A DNA stretch of 39,328 nucleotides from Zygnema cylindricum. Taxonomy: Eukaryota > Streptophyta > Zygnematophyceae > Zygnematales > Zygnemataceae. The position numbers and the translations under genes are program-made. The notes beneath the pieces were generated by a model. The model had not been told where the DNA came from, ran no database searches, and saw only the letters and a program-made list of their open reading frames with translations. Shown piece after piece: positions 30,262 through 39,328 of the stretch. The stretch covers positions 64,001 to 103,328 of the forward strand of contig JBBHKE010001128.1 in NCBI GenBank assembly GCA_037447655.1. Direction: 5' to 3'. Positions within the stretch are counted from its first letter, which is position 1. Each line of letters opens with the position of its first letter.

Positions 30262-30917
30262 CGGTTCACAATGTTCTCATACTCATCGGGTAGTTTCATG
30301 AGTAAGCAGTGTACCTTTGCCTTCTCGGATTCTTCTTTTCCTGCAAACTCTAACTCTATGAAGAGTATAGCCAGCTCATTGCAGAAATCGAGCATCTTCT
30401 CTCCTTTGTGAAAGTATCCATTGATCCTTTGATCTGCTACCTTCTCTTCCTAAATAGTATCGCTTCGGTACATCTTATAAGGGCATCCCACAGATCGGAT
30501 GCCCTTTCCACCTGCAAATGAGGACCTGCGAGTCCTTCTGTGAGATGACCATGAACAAAATGCTTGGCTGCCATGTTGTTGTAATCCCAGGTATCGATGT
30601 CATTCTCCTCATTCCTCGGAATAGGAGACATGAAAGCAGATCCGGTTGTTATAGGTGTGGTTTTCTCTTTTTCTTTCCCCTTTTCCATCACGATGCTTTC
30701 TCCGTCTTTTGTGTCCTCTGATGGCGGTGGATCTGAATTCCTACCAAATCTGCTTCCTCCAAACCCTGGGGGAATAGCAGGACCAGATCGGAGCTTTACT
30801 CGCCCACTTACTATTCCCCAAAATCTTTTCTCACATAGGGCTCCCATCATCATACTCTCCCAGTAAATGAACCTAGTCGCATTGAATATGGGCACCCTAG
30901 AGGGTGGGCCCATAACC
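30262..30917 (-). pseudogene. Element B gag N-terminal region
   Basis: Gag motifs FIYWESMMMGALCEKRFWGIVSGRVK, TGSAFMSPIPRNEEND, YNNMAAKHFVHGHLTEGLAGPHL and ASDLWDAL. A frameshift near 30470 breaks the region of the last gag helices. The frame opens through the primer site, with an in-frame ATG at 30911-30913 inside it, as in element A. Confidence 0.85.
30903..30917 (-). other. Primer binding site of element B (initiator tRNA-Met anticodon arm)
   Basis: GGTTATGGGCCCACC on the minus strand, a 15-nt perfect complement to GGTGGGCCCATAACC of plant initiator tRNA-Met as I know that sequence. It abuts the LTR terminus GTTGCA. Confidence 0.78.
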
Positions 30918-31916
30918 TGCAACTCTGAGACCTCCATTGGTACTCAGATTAGGCAGCTTAGTAGAAGCCTCTAGGATAACCTCAGATCTTTAAGTTTTGT
31001 CTGAACATTGCTGACACCCTGACAGAATATAGACTGACCCGATTGCACCCCTTGGAAAAGCTGACTCCCTTAAGCCTGCCACAAAAAGAATCGTTGAATT
31101 TGCTCCCCTGAGCAGTAAATTATCAATGGTCAAAGATGGCCTTTTACACAAAAGCACTCTGGGAGAGAGGCTGCTACTTTAATATTTTCTATGTCCTGAC
31201 CCCCTCTCTTATCCCTCTACTATTGAAGTACGGAGCCAATCAATTCAGTGTACAGTACAGAAAGTTACTTGGCCCGAAGTACTTTCTGTACGGCCATTCT
31301 ACGACATGGCCAAGAAGATGACGCCTGCCATTTCCGGGTTCGCCATTGTATGTCCCGGAGATGGTGCCATTCAATGTAATGTTGCCACGTGACACCCGAC
31401 CTGGCTGGGATTGCAAACCGCCAAATCGTCTATTCCGCGATGTCGGCTTTTTCCTCCGCCGTTTGATTGATATCGACCTTAATTTATAGCCGTTAAAATA
31501 CAAACAGTACTTTTAGATGTGATTCTATCTAACTATGTCTATGTGATTGTAGTCCGTTCGTCAGTTAAATGAACTTTCCTACTTGTACATCTCTAAGTAG
31601 CTATCGTACCTTATATACCTTGACACCGGTGCTAGGCTACATGGTAACGACGTTGGTCTATTCAGACGGACAGTATGTGTAGGGATCAAATCTGGGGTCC
31701 TTTAACCTTTTCGGTAAGTTTAACAAAGGATTGCCTTCTAACTCTAGGAGAAGCATAGGTAGCCATGGCTCTAGCTTCTTCTTCATTCTCTAGAGACTAC
31801 GATAAGTATGGGGCTAGAGAGAGAAGTTAGAAGCAGGAAGCCTCTGCTTTTCCTTCCTCATCTTAGATTACTTAAGAAACCTAGAAAACACCTAAGAAAA
31901 CCTTGTAACTTCAACA
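30918..31916 (-). repeat. 5' LTR of element B, 999 bp
   Basis: Minus strand TGTTGAAGTTACAAGG ... GAGTTGCA. Similar along its length to the shared LTR at 21784-22789, including the GCCATGTCGTA, TTCCTCCGCCG and GTCCGTTCGTCAG blocks. TGTGTAAAAGG near 31140 occupies the TATA position. Confidence 0.85.
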
Positions 31917-32705
31917 AAAAGTCACCCGGAAAGCGCTTTTCGGTGGGCTGAGTAGGTAAAATGAAAGAACACTTTTCTTTGGGTGATAGAAAAAGGTAGT
32001 TGAAAAAAGTCGCGGTCCACCGCACGCCAGATTTGGCGCCTGATACAAAAGGAAGGCCGAAAAACGCTAGTAGGAAACCATGGCCAAAGCGTTCGAGCCG
32101 TCGGCAACAAAGAAAGTCTCCAAATTACTCGCAATATCACCGCAATTCAAGTGGTAAAGATGGTAGGAGACGTCCACGAAGGGGAAAAAGGAAATTGGTC
32201 GAAATTGGTAGAGCCGATGATGAATAAACGGGAAAACGGATGGAGCAGAGTTGCCCACGAATAGAAAGGTCCTTGAAAATAATTTTTGTAGAACGTTTGT
32301 ACGCCAATTTTAGCGCCGGATACTCGAAGAGGATTGCAAAAAAAAACCCTAAGAGGAAACCTTGGCCGAATCTTCTAGAAGGGTGTCGGCAAAACACAAT
32401 TCCCTCCAAAACGAGCTGGCAACATTTTTTTTACCGCTTATGTGTCACGTGTTTCGTAAACGTCTACGTTAGTCACTTTTTAAAGTAACATATTTTTTGC
32501 GTTTACATCGGAATGCTCTAAAAGTTGTACGGAGAATCTTCGCTAAAAACAAAGTTACAAGATTAAAGTTTCGGTTACATGGGAAAGTGCCCTAAGAACT
32601 TTACCCGTACAAAATGCTCGAAAAAATACGCCGTCGCATCTGACATCGCGTGCATCTGACATCCGCACGAGCCGGAAATTTTCACGCAGTTACATGTTAG
32701 CGCTA
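31917..32705. repeat. Right flank of the copia array, with a degenerate ~270-bp duplication
   Basis: The segment near 32030-32115 (GGCGCCTGATAC, GGAAACCATGGCC, GTCGGCAA) recurs in diverged form near 32298-32395 (GCGCCGGATACTC, GGAAACCTTGGCC, GTCGGCAA). No gene is recognised. Confidence 0.5.
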
Positions 32706-33016
32706 CACTGTGAATAGTGGAACGTCACACTTTCTTTGTCACACGCTGCTTTAGTACACATTCGCATGCGCGCGCGACTGTATTAAACTTTCTTTTTGTC
32801 ATTTTTTACTTATTAAAGTACAGAATGGTACAAAACAGCTTGGTCCGTACGCCACACTATTGAAAACGGCACTATAATACAGATATTAACTCTTATAACT
32901 GTTACACCTAAAAAAACGTTAAAAACTTTTTAGAATTATTAACTCTATTTAAGAATTTGGGTCCAAATTTGGGGGCGCCAAAGTAGCGTTATGAACGCTA
33001 ATAGCGATTCACGGTG
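32706..33016. mobile_element. Possible CACCG-family MITE, 311 bp
   Basis: The right end TAATAGCGATTCACGGTG flanked by TA is a good family terminus. The left end CACTGTGAATAGTGG is only a partial match, so the left border is uncertain. Confidence 0.45.
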
Positions 33017-34074
33017 TAAATGTACTTCTCGTACTTTTCAATATTCATTGGAATATTACGCTAATTTTGAATGGAAAATTTATTTTTTAATTTTATATCG
33101 TTAGACGGAAATTCAATTAGAGCACAATAACGACAAAAGAGTACGGAAAATACTTTTCTCAAGAGCGGTTCCTAAGGGAGTCATCATTCCGTTCCGAATA
33201 TAATATTGTAATCTGTTTCGATGTCGGGACCAAAAAAAAAAAAAAAACAAACAAAAACAAAAACAAAAAAAACGTACAGCCGTACAGACTGTAACAATAA
33301 CTTGACTATTAAAAATTTGTCAACGCCTCACACGCCAGACAAAATTAACATTCACATTAACAAAAAACTTTTGATTGGCCATCTGCCCACGTGTCAATAC
33401 GGCAAAACATTACGAAAGATTTGTACCGTACAACAGCTGATTTTTTTATGAATATCTATATATATATATATATCTTTTTTTTTTTTTTTTTCCATGTGGT
33501 TGTGAGGCGCGCCGCCAAACGCGTGGGGTCGGAGCGAAAATTCAAAACTGGTATTATTTATTTATTTGCGAAAATGATGGTAACACCTTTTTAGTAAAGG
33601 GGTGTACTCTAGTGCACTCTACTGTAGTATAGGCGGGTCGTCGGAGCATCCTTCCTCCGTTTTGAAAAACTTCCGTCGACCAGCGCTGACCCTCGCCCAA
33701 TCGCCCTCCATCCATCGCTCCTCCCCTCCAAAACTTCCCTCCCTCCCTCCCTCCCTCCCTCCCTCATTTGCATACTTTTCTAAAAAGAAAAAAAAATGTC
33801 AAATTCTTTAAAGGAAATCCCTAATTTAGATTCTGAAAGAATCTACACCGCCCATCGATATTAGAGTCAAACAATTTTCGGGAAGTCAAAAACTTTTAGC
33901 TCTGTGATGGACCGTCGGATTTTTTGTTTTAGTTGACGGTCTTCTTACCTTTCAATCGTGACGTCACGATTGGAAATCGAAAACGTATGTGATGTTTATA
34001 AGAACTTTGACTGCCATAAAAATGTTTATCTCGAAATATGTGTTTTACTAAAATGTTTTACGTTGGTCGGTGTA
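33017..34074. other. Unassigned sequence with A-rich, (TA)n/T and (CCCT)n tracts
   Basis: Oligo(A) near 33233-33272, a TA tract followed by T16 near 33458-33491, and CCCT repeats near 33737-33764. A further CACCG-family left end (CACCGCCCATCGATATTAG) is at 33846. No gene is supported. Confidence 0.6.
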
Positions 34075-34289
34075 CACCGTGTATCGCTATTAGGGTTACT
34101 ATTTTTTTCGCCACTTAAAACATGTTTTCTCCGTACACACTTGTCGGATTGTCAATCCGGCGGTTGCGATTGGAAGACAAGATTTTCAGCTTCCGATTGG
34201 CGGTCTCCATTTGATAATAGGACAAGTGTGTACGGAGAAAATATGTTTTAACTGGAAAAAAAGACAATAACACATAGCGATTCACGGTC
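34075..34289. mobile_element. MITE of the CACCG family, 215 bp
   Basis: CACCGTGTATCGCTATTAG at the left and CATAGCGATTCACGGT at the right, with long internal inverted similarity (TTAAAACATGTTTTCTCCGT against ACGGAGAAAATATGTTTTAA, and ACACTTGTC against GACAAGTGT). Same length and layout as 12455-12669. Confidence 0.75.
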
Positions 34290-34936
34290 TAGTTGACTGT
34301 ACAGCTCCATATGAGACCATATTTTCGACAATTTTTTTTTTTCCAATTTCGACAGTGATTGATATTTTGAGAACATGCTTATGATCAAAAATTTATACTA
34401 GGGCGAGTAATTAACCGACAGATGAACAATAAAAAAAACGAAATTTGTTATTCTCGGTCTGAAAAATTAAAAATAAAGAGTTGGGAATTAAATGCAAAGT
34501 TTTTATACCCACTCAACAAATATCCAAGACTGATTTTTGTCCACACTAGTTCTTGTAAACAAGTTTTTCCAAATAAGATCACAATGCAGAATAATACTCA
34601 TCCTGTGATAAAACTTAAATGAAATCCCATAGAATATATAATATATGTATTAATATTTGTATAAGATGGTGAGATTGACTTTATTTATATATACATATAT
34701 AGTAACTATTATCTTCCATCTTTATTTCAAATTCAAATCAGTATATAAATAAGGGAACGTTGTTCACCTTCGAGGAAAACCTTATATAGGCGCCGTGTCT
34801 GTCTCGATTTTTTTCCGTCACACGGCCGTACCGTCTGCACGATGTAGCGCTGCCGCCCGTCGCGGTATAGACCTCTGTACCGTGGCACAATTCTACGCTG
34901 CCGCCCGGTGGCGTGATTATAAGGTGCCGCCCGCCT
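34290..34936. other. No recognisable gene; AT-rich
   Basis: AT-rich sequence with TATA-type repeats near 34636-34700, turning GC-rich at about 34790 toward the minisatellite. Confidence 0.6.
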
Positions 34937-35144
34937 GCTGGCAATTTTCTACGTTAACGGCAGCTGGCAATTTTCTACGTTAACGGCCGCTGGTAATTTT
35001 CTACGTTAACGGCCGCTGGCAATTTTCTACGCTACCGCCGGCTAACAATTTTCTACGTTGCCGGCCGCTGGCAATTTTCTACGGTGCCACCCGCTGGCAA
35101 TTTTCTACGCTGCCACCGGGTGGCATAATTTTACGCTTGCCAGC
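34937..35144. repeat. 26-bp GC-containing minisatellite
   Basis: Eight units with the core GCTGGCAATTTTCTACGTTA followed by ACGGCC. The first four are near identical and later units vary in the GC half (GCTACC, GTGCCA, GCTGCC). The flanks 34840-34936 and 35145-35228 carry related TGGCRYAAT... TACGCTGCC words. Not the same sequence as the satellite at 13186, despite the equal period. Confidence 0.9.
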
Positions 35145-35231
35145 CGTCGCTGTACATACTGCCGTACGGCTGGCGTAATACGACATTGCCAACCGTCCGT
35201 GTACAGACCGCCAGACCGCTGGCACAATGTA

Positions 35232-36480
35232 CACCGCGAATCGTTATTAGTGTCAATAACTCTAATTTGGATTCTTAAAATTTTGATTTTTTTCCTCAAA
35301 TAAGATACATGATTTTAATTTTTCCTTGACGTTAATTAAGGTACCGTACATAATAGCGTAAAAAACGAATGTACAACAAGATCTAAATAGTGTGATGTAC
35401 CGTCGATATCAGACCATACATAAATGTACCTTTTCAAGGGAGAATTTTACAAAAAATGAAGTAAATCAGATGCGCACGCATAGGAACGGGCGCTCAAAAA
35501 ACTGAATTAGTATGACACGTAAATTAGTCTGACATGTATAGATATTTAAATTTCACGGCGGCGTACTATTTCTAATATTTTGTACGAATACATATGTTAA
35601 ATTGTTAATGTATACAATCGTATAGAGAATATTTCTATTTTGCTGTTCAAATTAGCATTAAGCCGATATTACAATACACCTTAAAAAAAAATCACCAATT
35701 ACATCACCACGTAAATTACCTTCAACAATATTTCAACTCGACACATTAATTCATCACGTGTAACGCTGTCATACATCGTCCGCAGAGATGACCGAAAGAA
35801 CACAACGACGCCGCAGCGGCCACCAGTATTGAATGCCGCATCGCTAAACACAACGCGACGCGCCGTGGGCCATCGGTATTGAACTGCATCGCTGGCAATA
35901 ACGCGACGCTAAGCGGCCACTGTACAGGTCACTGCATCATTGGCACAACGCGATTTACGCGCCATCGTAATGAAATCGCTAAACACAACGCGACGCCAGC
36001 ATTAGAACGCCGCATCGCAACGGACGCTGCTCGCCACGGCATTGAACCGCATCAAGAACACAACGACGCTGTCGCGGGCCACCAGTATTGAACGCCGCAC
36101 CGCAAACACAACGGACGCCCGCGCCACCAGTATTGAACGCCGACCGCGAAACACAACGGACGCTGTCGTAGCGTCACCAGTATTGAACGCCGCATCGAAA
36201 CACAAAGTGACGCTGCCGCATCCGCAGTACAGGTACGGATAAACTGAATAAGTACATGCTGCAGTAACGGCGGATTTACTACACTAACGCTATTAGCGCC
36301 AGGTACGCCGGATCCGCCCCGCTTTTTTTTTTTTATTCTCAAATAGAATTATCCACTATTTAAAAAAAGCCCTGATTCAGTTAGAGTAATCGTGATTCTT
36401 CCAAAATTTCCAATTCCCAATTAGCTTATACCACGCCAATAATAGTATACGCCAATCAAACGCATAATAGCGATAGGCGG
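35232..36480. mobile_element. CACCG-family end and possible element spanning a minisatellite
   Basis: The left end CACCGCGAATCGTTATTAG is homologous for about 90 bp to the left end of the element at 8304 (CTCTAATT, then AAAATTTTGA). A candidate right end, ATAATAGCGATAGGCGGTGG, lies at about 36464-36483, but it also pairs with TACCACGCCAATAATAG at 36429, so the right border of this element is not settled. Confidence 0.4.
35785..36232. repeat. Minisatellite, ~45-50 bp units, GC-rich
   Basis: Units of the type CCACCAGTATTGAACGCCGC followed by ATCGCAAACACAACGGACGC, about nine copies of variable length with internal indels. Copies near 36075-36215 are the most regular. ORFs on both strands reflect the repeat. 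Confidence 0.88.
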
Positions 36481-36879
36481 TGGTATCTAAAATGACAAAT
36501 CGCACTTTGAGGACGACAAGACCTTGAAACCAAAAAAAAAAAAAAGGAAAAAAAATAGAAAAAAAAAAAAACACCGATGAAAGTATCAACTGCCCATTAA
36601 ATGATAAAACCAAACATAATTCAAAAAAACCACAAATATATCGAAAATGTCATCTCGAATTTGTAAAATAATTATAAATTAGTACAAACAAGTACAAACA
36701 AATACAATTACAAATAGATGGGTGAAAAACCGATGTGAACTAACCAACTTCCCCTTAAAACCCTCAAAAAACCATACAAAACCTCGTTTTGCGAAACCTT
36801 AAAATTACGGTACTGAAAAAAAAAAGGGTCGAATACTATTTTTACTCAAAATGAAGCTTCCAGTTAAAAAAAAAAAAAA

Positions 36880-37153
36880 TTACTTTCGAACCGACTTTGT
36901 TTGTACTCGGAGAGCGAAATAAAACAAAACCCGATATCCCACAAAAAGTACGACCATAATAACACAATTTGCCCACATATGAACTTTTCCGGCCGAAAAA
37001 GATCGTAAGATCTCGTCGGAGGAGGCACAAGAATTTTTTCCGTCGTTCCAACAACCTTCCAGTTTTCCGTATTCGTTTGTTTCGAGAAGTTCGAGAGGAT
37101 ATTTAAAATTGGAGAGGTAGTGAAGCCAGATCCAGTACTTGGGAATATCGTTT
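36880..37153 (-). CDS. ABCG half-transporter, last exon
   Basis: Encodes the C-terminal end of an ABCG (WBC) transporter: 90 residues after the split codon, then TAA at 36880-36882. The 3' splice site is a pyrimidine tract followed by TTCTTCGCAG (37163-37154). Joining to the previous exon (phase 2, AG+A) gives FFIPRNDIPKYWIW, the conserved ABC2-membrane end. The exon then reads HYLSNFKYPLELL, NEYG with the extracellular cysteine pair region (EGCWNDGKNSCAS), and a final membrane helix WANCVIMVVLFVGYRVLFYFAL before RVQTKSVRK. ABCG half-transporters work as dimers in membranes, exporting lipids, hormones or other small molecules. The substrate cannot be inferred. The exon has no long ATG-started frame, so ORF finders overlook it. 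Confidence 0.9.
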
Positions 37154-37364
37154 CTGCGAAGAAAAAAAAAAGGAAAAAGGTTAACATAGGAGGGGAAAAA
37201 AAAAAGGGGCGAGACGGAAAAACAGCCGCGATAAAACTCGAATTCAGATTTTTTTTGGTGGTGTTGGTTTTTTCTTCACAATTAGAGGTGGTTTTGATTC
37301 GAGGTAGATTCTGTTTCCGTTAGAAATTTGAAATATATTTTAACCCTCTAGTATGTATGAGTGT

Positions 37365-37406
<42 letters not shown>

Positions 37407-37949
37407 TCAGGATGCCTCTTCAGGATAGGAAAGTACCTTTTGTTCTCGAGAGGTTACTCTCGGGATATAGTCTGTTCCCTATTTAGCTTGTCTCTACTTC
37501 TTGTTTTGTATCAGTTTTCTTCTAATAAAAAACAGAAACTTTCTGTTCCCTTTCTTTCCACTGTCACCGTGGCTTCACCTTCAATAATATATATATATAT
37601 AATTATATATATTTATATATAACTTTAATATATATGTATATTCAGAAATGTCAAGTAAAATTAGGAACAATTTGCTGTCTGTATTGTCATCTAAAGAAGA
37701 ACTTCATGAAAGAAAAAAGAAAAAAAAAAGTGACCTTCGAATCCGTAAAGCCTCATCCATAGTCCCAGAAAAAAAAGAAAAAAACCGCAAATAAATAAAA
37801 AAAGTTACCTTCCGAATGACTAAAAACCTCAGCCCTAGTCAAAAACGCAGAAGAGACAGAACAAAACGGAAACAACCAAAACAAAACTAATAAAAACCCA
37901 ATAAAAACCTAAATAAAAACCTTAAAAATAACCTTAAAAACAGTCATAC
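37154..37949 (-). other. ABCG intron (796 bp)
   Basis: 5' splice site GAG|GTATGA at 37949 and 3' site GCAG| at 37154, intron phase 2. It contains a CA tract (37375-37404), TA tracts (37587-37625) and two diverged copies of a ~40-bp segment ending GGAAGGTAAC / CGAAGGTCAC near 37730-37850 that resemble extra donor sites. Confidence 0.85.
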
Positions 37950-38413
37950 CTCGGAATGAAGAAACCGCTGAAAAGGAAGAAAAACGCCGTTGTCGCAGTA
38001 ACAATCGTATTTCCAGTAATAAAATTCGGTACAAGAGCACCCCAAAAAATAACATAAGAATTAGCAACCGCGAGAGTCAAAAACATAATACAAACAAAAG
38101 TAAAAAAAGCCGAAGCCGTAGGAACGAGTCCGACCATAAAATAAGAAACGCTCGAAAAAACCATCGAAAGAGCGAAAAGGAAAGGGAGAAAAACGATCGC
38201 ATTCGCGACCACATAAGACGAAGTACGGTACGCTCCTCGCGACGTTTCTCGGATATAAATTTGCCTCTCTTCTAAGAAAATGGGGAGAGCTTCAGTAGAG
38301 GTAAAAAGGAGGAGAGCAAGAGCGAATGAGAAGAAAGATTGTCGTTCTCGAATCCCGGATTCTTTTCGGTTAACGTTGAAAAAGAGGGAACCGAGCATGA
38401 GACCAGTGACAAC
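37950..38413 (-). CDS. ABCG half-transporter, penultimate exon
   Basis: A long T tract followed by CCCAG|GTTGTC sets the 3' splice site at 38414/38413, and the frame enters as VVTGLMLGSLFFNVN. The exon encodes most of the ABC2-type membrane domain: FFSFALALLLFTSTEALPIFLEERQIYIRETSRGAYR (the conserved ERxIxxRETSRGxYR connecting segment), then hydrophobic helices at about SSYVVANAIVFLPFLFALSMVF, FFTFVCIMFLTLAVANSYVIFW and ATTAFFFLFSGFFIP. These motifs place it with plant half-size ABCGs of the ABCG5/ABCG10 kind. The ATP-binding domain and first helices must lie in exons to the right, outside the window or beyond the pyrimidine tract. No stop or frameshift is seen, so the gene looks functional, although expression is unknown. 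Confidence 0.92.
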
Positions 38414-39328
38414 CTGGGTTCAAAAAAAAAAAAAAAAACAGGGGAAACAAAAACAAAAACGAATAAATAAATAACGAACAACGGAAAAACGAATAAATAA
38501 ATGACGAATAAAAAATGACGAACAAACACATGTTCTGTTTGTAAAACGTGTCTATCCCTCTGCTCTCTCCCTCCCTCCCTCTCTCTCTCCCTCCCTCTCT
38601 CCCTCCCTCCCTCCCTCTCTGTCCCTCTCCCTCCAGTCTTTCACTCCCTCTCCCTCCCCGCTCTCCCTCCCCCTCTTAGAGTTCAAACCAAGCTGGAAAA
38701 ACAGATTGCAGGAAAAGTTAACTTTCTCTTTCTCCACTATCCTTCGTCCTCTCCCTCTCCATCTCCCTTCCCCTTCTGATCTCTCTCTCTGACTACGGCC
38801 GCGCTTTAAGGCGCTCCTATGCTAAAAACATATTGATTCGCTCTGCTCTCTGTCTGTCACCCTCTCCACCTTTACTCCCTCGCTCTCCTCTCTTCCTCCC
38901 TCACCCTCTCTCTCTCCTCCCTTCTTCCATCACCCGCTCCTCCCTTCTTCCCTCGCCCGCTCCTCTCTTCCTCCCTCACCATCTCCTCCCTCCCTCCCTC
39001 ACCCTCTCCTCCCTTCCTCCCTCACTCCCTCCTCCCTCACCCTCCTCTCACCCTCCTCCCTCTCCTCCCTCTGCGTCCCTCGCCCTCTCCCTCCCCCTCC
39101 CTCCGCCTCCCTCACCCTCTCCTCCCTCCCTCCCTCACCCTCTCCTCCCTTCTTCCCTCACTCCCTCCTCCCCTACTCTCTCTCCTCCCCCCGCCTCCCT
39201 CTCCCTTTCCCTCTCCCTCCCTCACCCTCCTCCCTCCCTCTCCCTTCCCTCCTCCCCCTCTCCCTCCCTCACCCTCTCCTCCCTCACCCTCACCTCCCTC
39301 CCTCATCCTCCCTCCCTCTCCATCTCTC
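38414..39328 (-). other. Upstream ABCG intron with long pyrimidine/purine tract
   Basis: Presumed intron on the minus strand. After A/T-rich AATAAATAA repeats (38457-38510), 38552-39328 is CCCTCC/CTCTCC-rich on the plus strand, so a transcript would carry GGAGGGAG repeats, interrupted at 38680-38860 by more mixed sequence. No ABCG exon was recognised there. ORFs such as 39112-39306 are low complexity. Confidence 0.6.

Larger units (their letters stand above)
21784..31916 (-). mobile_element. Copia element B (second family), minus strand, with two insertions
   Basis: LTR 30918-31916, primer site 30903-30917, gag interrupted by a 3130-bp insertion (27127-30256), knuckle, protease, integrase, deleted RT, RNase H, solo LTR insertion (22871-23806), polypurine tract 22790-22797 and shared 3' LTR 21784-22789. 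Integrase is the best preserved part. Stops, frame changes and a ~330-bp RT deletion make it inactive. Confidence 0.88.

Noticed and set aside
36052-36342. ORFs in the GC-rich minisatellite
   Set aside because: Repeated SILVA and SVV words follow the repeat period and occur in overlapping frames.
36842-37187. Two minus-strand ORFs of 70 and 107 residues
   Set aside because: Both are wrong-frame shadows of the last ABCG exon, whose correct frame has no early ATG.
37700-37860. Extra small ABCG exon between the two assigned exons
   Set aside because: Two similar segments end in donor-like GGAAGGTAAC and CGAAGGTCAC, but their translations do not match the family and the assigned exons already join in phase without them.

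Overview
The window looks like nuclear DNA of a land plant. It holds several Ty1/copia retrotransposons of which none is intact, non-autonomous inverted-repeat elements, a Helitron-like end, satellite arrays, long polypurine/polypyrimidine blocks, and one recognisable host gene at the far right: the 3' end of an intron-containing ABCG half-transporter on the minus strand. A fragment of a chloroplast-type RNA-binding protein gene lies inside one nested insertion. The species cannot be named from the sequence. Layout: 1-4852 is a decayed plus-strand copia element (copia-1) with gag to RNase H, its polypurine tract and an LTR, followed by a primer-binding-site-like sequence. 4866-5880 is AT-rich sequence and then a long purine block facing a pyrimidine block. 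5880-6645 and 13186-14500 are two arrays of one 26-bp satellite in opposite orientations. Between them lie an LTR plus gag remnant of a second copia family (copy C), a Helitron-like 3' end, nested inverted-repeat elements and unassigned sequence. 14500-17189 is mostly unassigned apart from a ~100-bp duplication. 17190-31916 is the centrepiece: a minus-strand array LTR-A-LTR-B-LTR of the second copia family, in which elements A and B share one LTR. Element B is broken by a solo LTR of a sister subfamily (22871-23806, plus strand) and by a 3130-bp insertion (27127-30256) with a GTACC target duplication. That insertion contains ~355-bp inverted arms, a mirrored ~60-bp segment and the captured RRM fragment. 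31917-36480 holds further inverted-repeat elements and two minisatellites. 36880-38413 carries the last two exons of the ABCG gene, and 38550-39328 is a pyrimidine-rich tract presumed to lie in an upstream intron. The most informative observations are these. (1) The final ABCG exon (36880-37153) lies in a frame with no long ATG-started ORF, but joins the preceding exon in phase. (2) Directly after the LTR end of the second copia family lies a 13-15 nt match to the complement of the anticodon arm of initiator tRNA-Met, as in half-tRNA-primed copia and Ty5, and a gag-frame ATG lies inside it. (3) The arrangement A-LTR-B, the solo LTR and the gene-capturing insertion can all be dated relative to each other from their junctions.
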